Positions 33,421 through 44,992 of a stretch of DNA of 64,000 nucleotides are shown piece by piece (positions within the stretch are counted from its first letter, which is position 1; each line of letters opens with the position of its first letter). The notes below the pieces were generated by a model, which did not search any database, had not been told where the DNA came from, and saw nothing but the letters and a program-made list of their open reading frames with translations. Position numbers and translations under genes: made by a program. The stretch comes from Haematobia irritans (Eukaryota > Arthropoda > Insecta > Diptera > Muscidae): positions 86,987,983 to 87,051,982 of the forward strand of contig NC_134398.1 in NCBI RefSeq assembly GCF_050003625.1. Reading direction: 5' to 3'.

Positions 33421-36045
33421 ACAAGTAAGGAAAGTCTAAAGTCGGGCGGGGCCGACTATATTATACCCTGCACCACTTTGTAGATCTAAATTTTCGATAC
33501 CATATCACATCCGTCAAATGTGTTGGGGGCTATATATAAAGGTTTGTCCCAAATACATACATTTAAATATCACTCGATCTGGACAGAATTTGATAGACTT
33601 CTACAAACTCTGTAGACTCAAAATTTAAGTCGGCTAATGCACTAGGGTGGAACACAATGTTAGTAAAAAAATATGGGAAACATTTAAATCTGAAGCAATT
33701 TTAAGGAAACTTCGCAAAAGTTTATTTATGATTTATCGCTCGATATATATGTATTAGAAGTTTAGGAAAATTAGAGTCATTTTTACAACTTTTAGACTAA
33801 GCAGTGGCGATTTTACAAGGAAAATGTTGGTCGAAAACAAAAAAAACACATATATATGGGAGCTAAATCTAAATCTGAACCGATGTCAACCAAATTTGGC
33901 ACGCATAGCTACAATACTAATTCTACTCCCTGTGCAAAATTTCAACTAAATCGGAGTTAAAAATTTGCCTCTGTGGTCATATGAGTGTAAATCGGGCGAA
34001 AGCTATATAGGGAAGATGTATTTAAATCTGAACCGATTTCAACCAAATTTGGCACGCATAGCTACAATGCTAATTCTACTCCCAGTGCAAAATTTCAACT
34101 AAATCGGAGTTAAAAATTGGCCTCTGTGGTCATATGAGTGTAAATCGGGCGAAAGCTATATATGGGAGACATATCTAAATCTGAACCGATTTCAACCAAA
34201 TTTGGCACGCATAGCTACGATGCTAATTCTACTCCCTGTGCAAAATTTCAACTAAATCGGAGTTAAAAATTGGCCTCTGGGGTCATATGAATGTAAATCG
34301 GGCGAAACCTATATATGGGAGCTATATCTAAATCTGAACCGATTTCAATCAAATTTGGCACGCATAGCTATAATGCTAATTATACTCCCTGTGCAAAATT
34401 TAAACTAAATCGGAGCAAAAAATTGGCCTCTGTGGTCATTTGAGTGTAAATCGGGCGAAAGCTATATATGGGAGCTATATCTAAATCTGAACCGATTTCA
34501 ACCAAATTTAGCACGCATAGCTATAATGCTAATTCTACTCCCTGTGCAAAATTTCAACTAAATCGGAGCAAAAACTTGGCCTCTGTGGGCAAATGAGTGT
34601 AAATCGGGCGAAAGCTATATATGGGAGCTATATCTAAATCTGAACCGATTTGGCTGATATTTTGCAAGTTTTTCGAGACTCATAAAATATTCGGATGTGC
34701 AGAATTTGAGGAAGATCGGTTGATATACACGCCAATTATGACCAGATCGGTGAAAAATATATATGGCAGCTATAACTAAATCTGAACCGATTTTTTCCAA
34801 AATCAAAAGGGTCGTCTTTGAACCGAAACAGGTCCCTATACCAAATTTTAGGACAATCTGACTAAAACTGCAAGCTGTACTTTGCACACAAAAATACATC
34901 AACAGACAGACAGACAGACGGACAGACAGACAGACAGACGGACATCGCTAAATCGACTCTGAATTTAATTCTAAGACGATCGGTATACTAAACGATATGT
35001 CTCAGACTTTTCCTTCTTGGCGTTACATACAAATGCACAAACTTATTATACCCTGTACCACAGTAGTGGTGAAGGGTATAAAAAATATGGGAAACATTTA
35101 AATCTGAAGCAATTTTAAGGAAACTTCGCAAAAGTTTATTTATGATTTATCGCTCGATATATATGTATTAGAAGTTTAGGAAAATTAGAGTCATTTTTAC
35201 AACTTTTCGACCAAGCAGTGGCGATTTTACAAGGAAAATGTTGGTCGAAATCAGAAAAACATATATATGGGAACTAAATCTAAATCTGAACCGATGTCAA
35301 CCAAATTTGGCACGCATAGCTACAATGCTAATTCTACTCCCTGTGCAAAATTTCAACTAAATCGGAGCAAAAAATTGGCCTCTGTGGTCATTTGAGTGTA
35401 AATCGGGCGAATGCTATATATGGGAGCTATATCTAAATCTGAACCGATTTCAACCAAATTTGACACGCATAACTACAATGCTAATTCTACTCCCTGTGCA
35501 AAATTTCAACTAAATCGGAGCGAAAAGTTGGCCTCTGTGGGCAAATGAGTGTAAATCGGGCGAAAGCTATATATGGGAGCTATATCTAAATCTGAACCGA
35601 TTTGGCTGATATTTTGCAAGTTTTTCGAGACACATAAAATATTCGGATGTACGGAATTTGAGGAAGTTCGGTTGATATACACGCCAATTACGACCAGATT
35701 GGTAAAAAATATATATGGCAGCTATATCTAAATCTGAACCGATTTTTTCCTAAATCAATAGGGATCGTCTTTGAGCCGAAACAGGACCCTATACCAAATT
35801 TTAGGACAATCAGACTAAAACTGCGAGCTGTACTTTGCACACAAAAATACATCAACAGACAGACAGACGGACAGACAGACGGACAGACAGACAGACAGAC
35901 GGACATCGCTAAATCGACTCAGAATTTAATTCTAAGACGATCGGTATGCTAAACGATGGGTGTCAGACTTTTCCTTCTTGGCGTTACATACAAATGCACA
36001 AACTTATTATACCCTGTACCACAGTAGTGGTGAAGGGTATAAAAA
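33421..36045 (+). mobile_element. Helitron/DINE-like element with 153-bp units and partial self-duplication
   Basis: The left end is ACAAGTAAGGAAAGTCTAAAG. The array marker GTAAATCGGGCGAAAGCTAT starts at 33987, 34140, 34293, 34446 and 34599: exactly 153 bp each. GACAGACGGACAG runs and the terminal hairpin TTATACCCTGTACCAC..GTGGTGAAGGGTATAA follow (35045-35080). A second, shorter body then restarts internally at 35081, repeating the sequence from 33669, with its own microsatellite and hairpin ending at 36045. It is inserted in the CATATGTT element. Confidence 0.8.
33980..34670. repeat. 153-bp tandem array of the second HINE family
   Basis: Five units of exactly 153 bp containing CTGAACCGATTTCAACCAAA, GGCACGCATAGCTA, ACTCCCTGTGCAAAATTTC and AACTAAATCGGAG. 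Block order corresponds to the 153-bp unit at 24380-25335 despite strong divergence. Confidence 0.92.
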
Positions 36046-36317
36046 CCGTTCGGAAAACGTGTACCGAAAACGTTTTTCTTTTGTTAGAGTCTTTTGAATT
36101 TCTTCGAAAATTTTAAACTTTTATCACCTTTTATCATTTTTGAACCAAAAACACAGTCCATTTCGTTTATATCAAGCACTGTTCTTTTCTGACTTTAAGT
36201 ATTTAATAAGACACATTTTGCAGTTTCATAGTAAAAATTTAATATAGTAGTATGTAATGTTGAACACCTTTTCGGAATCTTCCGAACATATCTGGAATAT
36301 ATGTAAAAAAAACCTTT

Positions 36318-36388
36318 TTGGTGTTCGGTCGACGCAGGGATCGAACCCAGGACCCTTGTTATGCACTGCTCAACGGTGCCCAACTAAA
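36318..36388 (-). other. tRNA-like module 2, degraded
   Basis: Minus strand GGGCACCGTTGAGCAGTG, box B GGGTTCGATCCC, then CGACCGAACACC. The anticodon-arm region is shortened. Confidence 0.45.
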
Positions 36389-36458
36389 TGTATGTTTCTG
36401 TTAAATAAAATTTGTTTAATCGTTTCTGTTAAATAATGTTTTGTTTGGACGGTTCGTG

Positions 36459-36560
36459 GGCTATAAAAAGGAGGTCGCTTGTCATCGAATTTAACATAGA
36501 ATCGGGCAGCACTCAGTGATAAGAGGCAAGTTCACCACTGTGGTATCACAATGTACTGCC
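36459..36560 (+). mobile_element. SINE 3' body fragment
   Basis: GGCTATAAAAAGGAGGTCGC through GGTATCACAATG matches the SINE at 13081-13426. It lies between the two tRNA-like modules of the host element. Confidence 0.65.
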
Positions 36561-36619
36561 GCACACTATGCTATAAAATATAACTTATAACGATAAGTGT
36601 CTATTAATGACAATAACAA

Positions 36620-36697
36620 CTACGTAGCCCAGTGGATAGTGTTTGCTTATAAACTGTAAGGTCCTCGGTTTGATTCTCCGTCCAAAAGAAAGATAAA
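36620..36697 (+). other. tRNA-like module 1, degraded
   Basis: TACGTAGCCCAGTGGATAGTG and CGGTTTGATTCTCC retain box A- and B-like sequence. The arrangement relative to 36318 is the same divergent one. Confidence 0.45.
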
Positions 36698-36816
36698 ATT
36701 TAACAAATTTATAAAATTGAATAATTTCCTCAACATTGTTTGTATTACAGAAAACGGTGCTAAGAACTAAATAATCTCGTGGAAGTGAGAAAGATGTGAG
36801 GGAATATGCAATTAGG

Positions 36817-36848
<32 letters not shown>

Positions 36849-37045
36849 GTTGAGCACAATCTTCCCTGTGAGAAAATTCTTCCCATCAATAATATGTTTG
36901 GGCTCAAAATGCTTCCAAACATATAATATTTTCACGTAAAACAAACATAATAATGTTTCGGCAATATCCAATAATATATGTGCTTCCTGCAAAAAATGTT
37001 TGCAACATATGTTAGAGAAGCGATTTCTTTTTGAGGGTGCAGTGA

Positions 37046-37777
37046 TTTTCTTTTGTGTTGCTCGTAAGGAGAAAATCTACTCAGAATTGAATTTCGTTAT
37101 TTCGCAGTTTCGGACGCAATTTTTTAACCATCTACTTTATAGTCTATGAATGTATATCCCAATATGAGTAAGTACTGGGAGAAAAATACGCTCACGAAAA
37201 TACTCAAACTCAGGAACATAATCGTGAGCTTGATTTGTTGTTAAGATATTAAAAACGCTCTCGATTTGAATCATGCTCGCGTTTTCAATCTGGTAAATTA
37301 CTCAGACAATTCTAGGCTTGACCATATATTTCGACGGACAAAATATTCTCGTCGCACCCTCCACAAAAATCGTCTCTGTAACATATACTCCCAAATATAT
37401 TCTGCTTCAACCATATATATTTTCACAATGTGTTCAAACAAGTATATTTTTGTATGGTTGTATCAAAAAGTCTTAAATATTATTGTGTTTGAATACAAAT
37501 AAGTCAATAACAAATCATATATTTAAAAATATTTCGTTATATATCACCATTTATTTTTTCACCATCACCATTTAGTTTTTTCCCTCTATTCAAGCACGCT
37601 TTCTCTTTCTCTCTCTTACGATTCTAAACATATATATATGTTTATACGAAATTTCTATATTAATACATGTTTGCATCCAGAAACGTTATATTTTAGAAAA
37701 TTCAATATCTCGAATATAATGTGCTAAAAAATTCCAAACATAACGTCTTTAACGCGTATTCGCAAAAAAAAAGTAAA
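37046..37777. other. Mosaic of degraded repeats
   Basis: TACGCTCACGAAAATACTC-type motifs (37187-37290) recall the subterminal repeats of the hAT element at 783. From about 37357 a short sense fragment of the CATATGTT element appears (CACCCTCCACAAAAATCG). Boundaries cannot be set. Confidence 0.4.
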
Positions 37778-37787
37778 TTTCAAACAT

Positions 37788-37944
37788 CGGTTAGGTTAGG
37801 AATAGTGGCAGTCCATTGTGATACCACAGTGGTGAACTTCCCTCTTATCACTGAGTACTGCCCGATTCTATGTTAAACTCGATGACAAGCGACCTCCTTT
37901 TTATAGCCGAGTCCGAACGGCGTCCCACATTGCAGTGAAACCAC
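37788..37944 (-). mobile_element. 5'-truncated SINE with 10-bp TSD
   Basis: Reverse match to the SINE 3' half, with the tail as GGTTAGGTTAGG at its low end. TTTCAAACAT is duplicated at 37778-37787 and 37945-37954. This shows that the CCTAA-tailed SINE inserts with LINE-type target duplication even when truncated. Confidence 0.8.
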
Positions 37945-38203
37945 TTTCAAACATAACATACGACTCAACGATTCTTCAGTGAGGTGAAAGAAGATTTTTC
38001 GTGAGTCTCGATAATTCTAGTTTCGTGCGCGTGAGTACGGATTTTAATGTGGAAGTTAGAACGACTTGAAGGGCAATGCAATTAGTCAGAAAAAAAAATG
38101 AGTTAGCTTTTATTATATTGTTTTGAAATCCTGAAAAAAGAGTCAACGTTGATTAAAATAAAACTATAATTTTCTTCCAAACAAACTTACTTACATTGGT
38201 AGA

Positions 38204-39213
38204 AAACTGCTTCGTACTATTAACGAACGGACTTCGTTGATTATTTTTCATTAATATAACGAAATTTTTCGTTATAAGAACGAAAGTGAAATCAATCGTA
38301 AAAAGACAATTTAGTGTTTTCGTTATATTAATGAAATACGTTCCGTTAATATTAAAAAAATAAATTTAAAATTGGTATCTTTCGTCATATTAATGAAATA
38401 TGTTCGTTAATAGTACGAATGGGACTTTCAATATTTCTGTCTCTCTATACTCTCTCTAATAAGTCTCTCTATAACATATACATGACAATAAGCACGTTTC
38501 CGTGTGCATCTTGAAACGGTAAAAAGTTCAACTGAAAAATTGTCTGATGGGCAAACCCTCATTTGGTCATTTGTATTATACAACATTTACGTTCTCTTCG
38601 CTGAAGAGTACACAAGCTCATTAGAGTTTCGTTGTGAATTATTAACATAGATCGTGGGTGAGTTAATTTTTTTATATTCGCAAGAAATTTGGTGTAAATT
38701 TTTGGGAAGTGAACTTTCTGATGAAAACGTATAACAATTACCGGAATTAACCTTAGTGGAAATTGGAGAAATTGTATTATTTCCTACTGTATATAAATTA
38801 TATTTCTAAGATCTTAACAAAAAATAATACACTACCAATGACTACACTCAAATACATTAATGGGTTAGGTTTCATTAATATAACGTTTGTGTTCATTAAT
38901 ACAACGTTCGTCTTTCATTCACACAATGAATGATTTTCATTCAAACAACGTATAAGCTGCATCCATTCAATGAATAAGTTTCATTCATACAACGAATAAT
39001 TTTCGTTAAAACAACGAAAAGGCTACGTTATAGCAACGTAATTGTTCGTTAATACAACGAAATGGATTCCATAAAGGGGTTCGTAAATATAACGTAAAAT
39101 TACGTTGTTATAATGAAATGCTACGTAGGCTGATTTTAATGAAGAATTTCGTTGATACAACGTAGGAATTCATCGTATTAACTAAACATCGTATAAACAA
39201 ATGGAAAAAATGG
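38204..39213. repeat. AACGAAA-rich repeat block splitting a MITE
   Basis: The flanks (about 38165-38203 and 39214-39255) together resemble one CACTGAAAGAAG-family MITE. The block between is dense in ATTAATATAACGAAAT, GTTAATACAACG and TTCGTTATATTAATG motifs on both strands. No coding content. Unclassified, possibly a TIR element with long imperfect ends. Confidence 0.45.
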
Positions 39214-39255
39214 TCTAAAATTTCTTTTAGGACGAAATATTTGTTTGCGTGTAGG

Positions 39256-39837
39256 GTTCAATCACAAAAAAGATCATTGTGATACTACTTGCCGATCATT
39301 GTTATACTATTTCCGAAGAAAATCGGATAGAACTCATGATCTGTCTTCCAACTCTTCACACAAAAAATATTCTTTCCTCTGCTTCGACCAACGAAGTCTC
39401 CTTTCATTGTTAAATTTATCTCTTTAAAGACCATTTAACTTTATTATAATTTATAAAATTTAATTCATTCTGGTTAAATTTTCCACAATGCTAAATTGAT
39501 TTCTTGATTTAAATCCGTTTTTGTTCCCTTTAACGACTTGAACTAAAAAGAGAAAGAAGTTTTATTCAAAAAATAGAACAATAGTATTTTTATAAAAAAG
39601 TTTTAGAAAATTTTAACTAAACTGAATTACGAACGCCGATATCACGATAAAAATATGTAAATGTTTTTGGAAAAATTCAAGAGAATTGATTAATTTATTG
39701 ACGATCTTTTTATCTCTTGTTAAAGAAAATTTCGTAAATCAAGGAAACGTTCTCATATTGGAGAATTTTTAATTAAAACATAATAATTTCCATGAACTAA
39801 ATAGAATTAAGTTGCAATTAACGTCCTGGAGGGTGTA
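39256..39837. other. Unassigned intron sequence
   Basis: No exon or element recognised. Confidence 0.4.
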
Positions 39838-40735
39838 TTTTTATACCCTAAACCACATAGTGGTCAGGGTCCGTCAGTCCATGTATTTGTTGTTCACAGG
39901 ATTCCGGTTGCAATTCTTAACCGTTTTTGATGAAATTTTGTACAGGGGTTTTTTTGAGCACAAGGGCGCTATTGACTTTGGAAGAAATCAGATCACATTT
40001 AGAGATATATTGGCACAAAGTAATCCATTTCATCACCCTTCAAACCTGCAAACTTTCATCGAAATCGGTTCAGATTTAGATATAGCTCTCATATATATGA
40101 ATTACCCGATTTGGCCATAAGGCCCTTATTTATCAACCGATCTTACTAAAAGATGACTTAGTCTAATATTCAATAGTAGTAACTATATGTGCCAAAAATC
40201 ATGGAAATCGGTTCAGATTTAGATATAGCACCCATATATATGCATCGCCTGATTTTCCACAATGTGGTCATAATAACCTTATTTATTAACCGAACTTATT
40301 GAAATTTAGCACAAAGTAACATTCTGTGGTACCAACCAAATCTGCAAAATATCATACAAATCGGTTCAGGTTTAGATGTATCTCCCATATATATGTAGCG
40401 CCCGATTTTGAAAATATTCCTCTTACAACCTTATTTTGACCATCATTTATTAATTTTGACTTCATTTATTAACCGATCGTACTCAAATTTATCACAAAGT
40501 AATATGCTGTTATATTAACTAAACCTGCAAAATATCATCCAAATCGGTTCAGATTTAGATATAGCTTCCATATATATGTATAGCTCGACTTTCGCAAAAT
40601 TTGGTCATAATACTCTTATGTGTTGACTAATGTTACTCAAATTTTGATGTATTAGCCGATCGTAGTTAGACTTACATGTAGCCCTTACATAAATGTATAT
40701 CCCGATTTTCACAAATTTGGATTTATTGCCCAATT
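39838..40735 (-). mobile_element. Helitron/DINE-like fragment with ~153-bp units
   Basis: The terminal hairpin TATACCCTAAACCAC..GTGGTCAGGGT is at the low end, so it is read on the minus strand. ATCGGTTCAGATTTAGATAT starts at 40064, 40207, 40360 and 40543 (spacings 143, 153 and 183, the last enlarged by a local duplication). These are reverse complements of the 33421 family unit. The other end is lost at the next element. Confidence 0.65.
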
Positions 40736-40750
40736 GCGATTTCCTCTCTT

Positions 40751-42341
40751 TTTATACCCTCCAGCATAGGATGGGGGTATATTAACTTTGTCATTCCGTT
40801 TGTAACACATCGAAATATTGCTCTAAGACCCCATAAAGTATATATATTCTGGGTCGTGGTGAAATTTTGAGTCGATCTAAGCATGTCCGTCCGTCCGTCC
40901 GTCTGTCCGTCTGTCCGTCCGTCCGTCTGTCCGTCTGTCCGGCTGTCCGGCTGTCCGTCCGTCTGTGGAAATCACGCTAACTTCCGAACGAAACAAGCTA
41001 TCGACTTGAAACTTGGTACAAGTAGTTGTTATTGATGTAGGTCGGATGGTATTGAAAATGGGCCATATCGGACCACGTTTACGTATAGCCCCCATATAAA
41101 CCGATCCCCAAATTTGGCTTGGGGAGCCTCCCGGAGCAGCAAAATTCATCCGATCCGGTTGAAATTTGGTACGTAGTCTTAGTATACGGTCTCTAACAAC
41201 CATGCAAAAATTGGTCCATATCGGTCCATAATTATATATAGCCCCCATATAAACCGATCCCCAGATTTGACCTCCGGAGCCTCTGGAGGGGCAAAATTCA
41301 TCCGATCCGGTTGAAATTTGGTACCTGATGTTAGTTTACGGCCTCTAATAACCATGCAAAAATTGGTCCGTATCGGTCCATAATTATATATAGCCCCCAT
41401 ATAAACCGATCCCCAGATTTGACCTCCGGAGCCTCTTGGAAGAGCAAAATTCATCCGATCCAGTTGAAATTTGGTACATGGTGTTAGTATATGGTCTCTA
41501 ACAACCATGCAAAAATTGGTCCATATCGGTCCATAATTATATATAGTTCCCATATAAACCGTCCCCAGATTTGACGCCGGAACCTCTTGGAGGAGCAAAA
41601 GTCATCCGATACGGTTGAAATTTGGTACATTTTGTCAATATATGGCCTCTAACAGCCATGTAAAAATTGGTCCATATCGGTCTTTAGTTATATATAGCCG
41701 ATGACTTATTACACAAAAATTGGTCCATATCGCCAAAAATAATCTACCAAAACTTTATTTCCATAGAATATTTTGTCAAATTTTATTACTATAGAAAGTT
41801 TTGTCAAAATTTCATTTCTATAGAAAGTTTTGTCAAAAGTTTATTTCTATACAAATGTTTGTCAAAATTTTATTTCTATAGAAAATTTTGTAATCGACCA
41901 AAACTTTATTTCCATAGAAAATTTTGTCAAATTTTATTACTATAGAAAGTTTGTTAAAATTTCATTTCTATAGAAAGTTTTGTCAAAAGTTTATTTCTAT
42001 AGAAATGTTTGTCAAAATTTTATTTCTATAGAAAATTTTGTAAAAAATTTATTTCTGTAGAAAATTTTGTCAACATTTTATTTCTATACAAAATTTTGTC
42101 AAACTAGATTATATACGTATTTAATCGGCCTTTTTTTGTTTAATATATACCCCGTATGGGCTAACTTACAATTTAGAAGACAGTGTTAAAAAGTTTTACG
42201 ATACCTTGCCATCGGCAAGTGTTATCGCAACCCAAGTAATTCGATTGTGGATGACAGCCTTTAGTAGAAGTTCCTACGCAATCCATGGTGGAGGGTACAT
42301 AAGATTCGGCCTGGCCGAACTTACGGCCGTATATACTTGTT
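40751..42341 (-). mobile_element. Helitron/DINE-like element with 29-bp and 153-bp arrays, copy 3
   Basis: Complete reverse copy of 23729-25582: terminal TATACCCTCCAGCATAGG, a GTCCGTCCGTCTGTCC microsatellite (40886-40965), the 153-bp array (about 40980-41700), the 29-bp array (41745-42110) and the other end GGCCGTATATACTTGT at 42341. Confidence 0.78.
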
Positions 42342-42349
42342 TAATAATG

Positions 42350-42540
42350 GGCTACTTGTGGTTACAAAATAATGGCAAATTCTGCTTGAAATATATATAT
42401 TTTCAGATTTGTTCAAACCATAAAATGTTTGTACTGTGCAAACATGTTATGTTTCACCCCAACCATATCTTTGTTTAGGGGTCCAAATAGTTAACTGCAG
42501 TTTCTAAACATTTGTTTGCTTGCACCAAAATGTTAGAATA
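42350..42540 (+). mobile_element. CATATGTT element fragment
   Basis: TGCTTGAAATATATATATTTTC, AAACATGTTATGTTTCACCCC and ACCATATCTTTGTT motifs match other copies. No ends preserved. Confidence 0.4.
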
Positions 42541-42810
42541 CAAATAAGGACTTTTGTTTGTAATTTGCTGAAAAAAACTGTAAAATGCAAGATAGCCAAT
42601 CAATCACGAGCAACTTACACTTATGTTGTAATTAATTTTGCATATCTATATAAGTATTTCATATCAACAAAATTTGAGATAACAGCTCTCCGGCTAATTA
42701 ACCGGCTAAAAATGTGAACTTTAGAAATCTGGACAGGTCTAATATGTTATATACATTAGACCTGTCAGGAAATGTATGAGATTTTTCAAAACTCAATTTT
42801 TTAGAATTAA

Positions 42811-43509
42811 GAATCCTCAATGATTGTAATAAGAACTGTGAAAAAAGATTTTGAAAAACTTTTGCCAAAAAGTTGCTCAACGCGGTTGAAGTCAGGATTT
42901 TGGCAATTTTCGAAATTTTTAACAAACAAAATTTTAAATAATTTATTAGTAAATATAAGAAATATCTAAAAGCGCAGTCTTTGAGCTGAATACTCAAGCA
43001 AATAATAAAAAATTCAAAAAGTGAAATTTATTGAGCCTTTTGCTTGTTGTAGCCTCTAGAAATCAAAAAATGCAGAACATGTCCGCAATTTTTTTTTTCA
43101 ATGCATTATATTTTTTCGAGAAAAAAATTATATACATTTGCATATTTTTAATATATTCTTGGAACAATAAGGTATAAAAAAATTAGGTTAAGAATTTTTG
43201 GATGTGTCATTAGTCGCTAAAAAATTAATTTCTTTATGAAAAGTCAGAGGCTACAGCAAGCAAACGGCTCAATAAATTTCACTTTTTGAATTTTTTATTA
43301 TTACTTGCTTGAGCATTTAGCTCAAAGATTGCCCTTTTAGATATTTCTTATATTTACTAATAAATTATTTAAAATTTTGTTTGTACGTATACCTTTAAAA
43401 TTTTCGAAAATTGCCAAAATCCTGACTTCAACCGCGTTGAGCAACTTTTTTGGCAAAAGTTTTGCAAAATCTTTTTTCACAGTTCTTATTACAATCGTTG
43501 AGAGATTCT
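42811..43509. repeat. Long inverted repeat (foldback), ~250-260-bp arms
   Basis: The left arm is about 42811-43059 and the right arm about 43247-43509, with a 187-bp spacer. Blocks such as AACGCGGTTGAAGTCAGGAT, AATAATTTATTAGTAAATAT and AAAAAGTGAAATTTATTGAG occur in the left arm and as reverse complements in the right. The arms are similar throughout with only small indels. Outside, the same 35-40-bp sequence (GTGAACTTTRGAAATCTGG, R = A/G) occurs as a direct repeat (from about 42713 and 43536). Confidence 0.9.
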
Positions 43510-43571
43510 AAAACTGTAAGTGCTCAATAAAAAATGTGAACTTTGGAAATCTGGACAGGTCTAATATATAC

Positions 43572-44093
43572 ATACATATAATTATATTAAAGCCTTTGAA
43601 GTAATCTGGCTATTAGTTCTTGTTTTTATTTGTCAAGAATTCATTCTAATTTGCTTTTTAAGGAGATTTTCATTCCATTTCCCAATTACCAATTTTTTTT
43701 TTCAATCTTTTTGAAATATGCAACAGCTCACAATACTCTGGCCTAAACGTCAGAAAAACTGAGCAAATGCGAAATGTAATCGAATGCAAATTTAATGATA
43801 AACGTCGATGTCCAACAAATTACTCGAGGGTTTATGACCAACATGACCATTGAGATGATGGCACGATTACATGCAAAAAGCAAAAAGATGCAAAAATATC
43901 CGACATGGCATAATGTACCATATGTCTTCGACACCAGACCAGGTTGTATAAGGACATGTGATCTTATGAATGTCCTATTCGGTTCGTTGTGTGTGTGTGT
44001 TTTTGTGTGTCTGCATGTCCTGTCATTCCCCTTTTTATAGGGCAACGAAACTACTGAATTTCACACGTACTTTGTCTCTTTGTATCCTTTCAG
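43572..44093. other. End of the 24.8 kb intron
   Basis: Contains a short (GT)n run near 43988-44003 and the splice acceptor TTTGTATCCTTTCAG before exon D. Overlapping open frames here are not conserved-looking and are treated as chance. Confidence 0.6.
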
Positions 44094-44253
44094 AATGACC
44101 GACTTATGATTGGACAATATGTTACCATGTTCGGTGACGTCATTAGTCACGTTAATATTTCTGCAGTCAAATCGGAGGATGGTGGTGACTACGAATGCAA
44201 AGCAATTTCTCGAGCCGGTGAAGCATCGCATACTGCTCGACTGAATATTTATG
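44094..44253 (+). CDS. Dscam-family gene, exon D: Ig5 C-terminal half
   Basis: The acceptor is TATCCTTTCAG and the donor TATG|GTGAGT. It starts in phase 0, matching the exon C donor. Its 53 codons include GQYVTMFGDVISHVNIS, SEDGGDYECKAISRAG with the F-strand cysteine of Ig5, and end in ARLNIY, the linker that precedes GLPY/GMPY in Dscam proteins. All expected residues are present and the frame is clean. One base carries over to exon E, completing a glycine. Confidence 0.94.
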
Positions 44254-44738
44254 GTGAGTATTTCTTAAATGGATTGCACTAGAAATGTTATACAGGGAGC
44301 TGGGCTGTGGCAAAGTAGAGATATATAATCATCTAAAAAGCAAAAGATTGCAACCGAAAAAATTCTATAAATAAAATTTTCTTGTCAACAATTTATGGTA
44401 CGTACAGTCGACCACGAGTTTGTTACACCCTCAAAAAAAAATCGCTTCTTTAACATATGTTCCAAACATATTTTGCAGGAAGCACATATATTATTGGATA
44501 CTGCCGAAACATTAATATGTTTGTTTTATGTGAACATATGATATGTTTGGAAGCATTTTGAGTCCAAAAATGTTATATGCTTGGAAGCATTTTTCGTAAA
44601 GACGATTGTGCTCATTCCCTAACATACTCGTAATTTTCACCTCCACGAAATAGTTTAGTTCTTGGCACCTTTTTCTGTAATACAAATAATGTTGAAGAAA
44701 TTATTCACTTTTATACATTTTTTAAATTTTACCTTTCG

Positions 44739-44815
44739 CCTGCACGGAGAATCGAACCGAGGACCATACAGTTTGTAAGCCAACACACTATCCACTGGGC
44801 TACGTAGCTGTCACC
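44739..44815 (-). other. tRNA-like module 1 in reference copy
   Basis: Minus strand ACGTAGCCCAGTGGATAGTG, GGCTTACAAACTG and box B CGGTTCGATTCTCC. Same position in the element as at 3668-3745. Confidence 0.6.
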
Positions 44816-44918
44816 AGTAGATATTTATCGTTATAAGTTACATTGATATAGCATAGTTTGCAGCACCCACGAGCCCATGCAAACATAACATTATTTAACA
44901 GAAACATACATTTGTTTG

Positions 44919-44992
44919 CCACGTGGAGCAGTGGTTAGCATGTCTGCCTTGCATGCAAAGGCTCGTGGGTTCAATCCCTGCTCCTACCGAAC
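44919..44992 (+). other. tRNA-like module 2 in reference copy, with T-run terminator
   Basis: Box A TGGAGCAGTGGTTAGCATG, GCCTTGCATGC and box B GGGTTCAATCCC, followed by CCGAACAC and a T run at about 44995-45006, a plausible Pol III terminator. It would give a short transcript of about 80-90 nt. Transcription is not shown. Confidence 0.6.

Larger units (their letters stand above)
33284..37045 (-). mobile_element. CATATGTT TIR element, antisense, split by a HINE-like insertion
   Basis: Begins CACTGTTAAGAAATATG (reverse of the family right end) at 33284, is interrupted at 33421-36045, resumes with CCGTTCGGAAAACGTG, and ends with AGCGATTTCTTTTTGAGGGTG near 37040. The tRNA-like pair is kept, with a SINE piece inserted between its modules. 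Confidence 0.7.

Noticed and set aside
43743..44045. Opposed open frames of 100 and 81 codons just before exon D
   Set aside because: Both strands are open over the same interval, include a (GT)n run, and lie in the intron acceptor region.
44739..44992. Functional tRNA genes
   Set aside because: The A- and B-box sequences are good, but acceptor-stem pairing is poor, the modules occur at the same place in every copy of a mobile element, and they resemble SINE heads.
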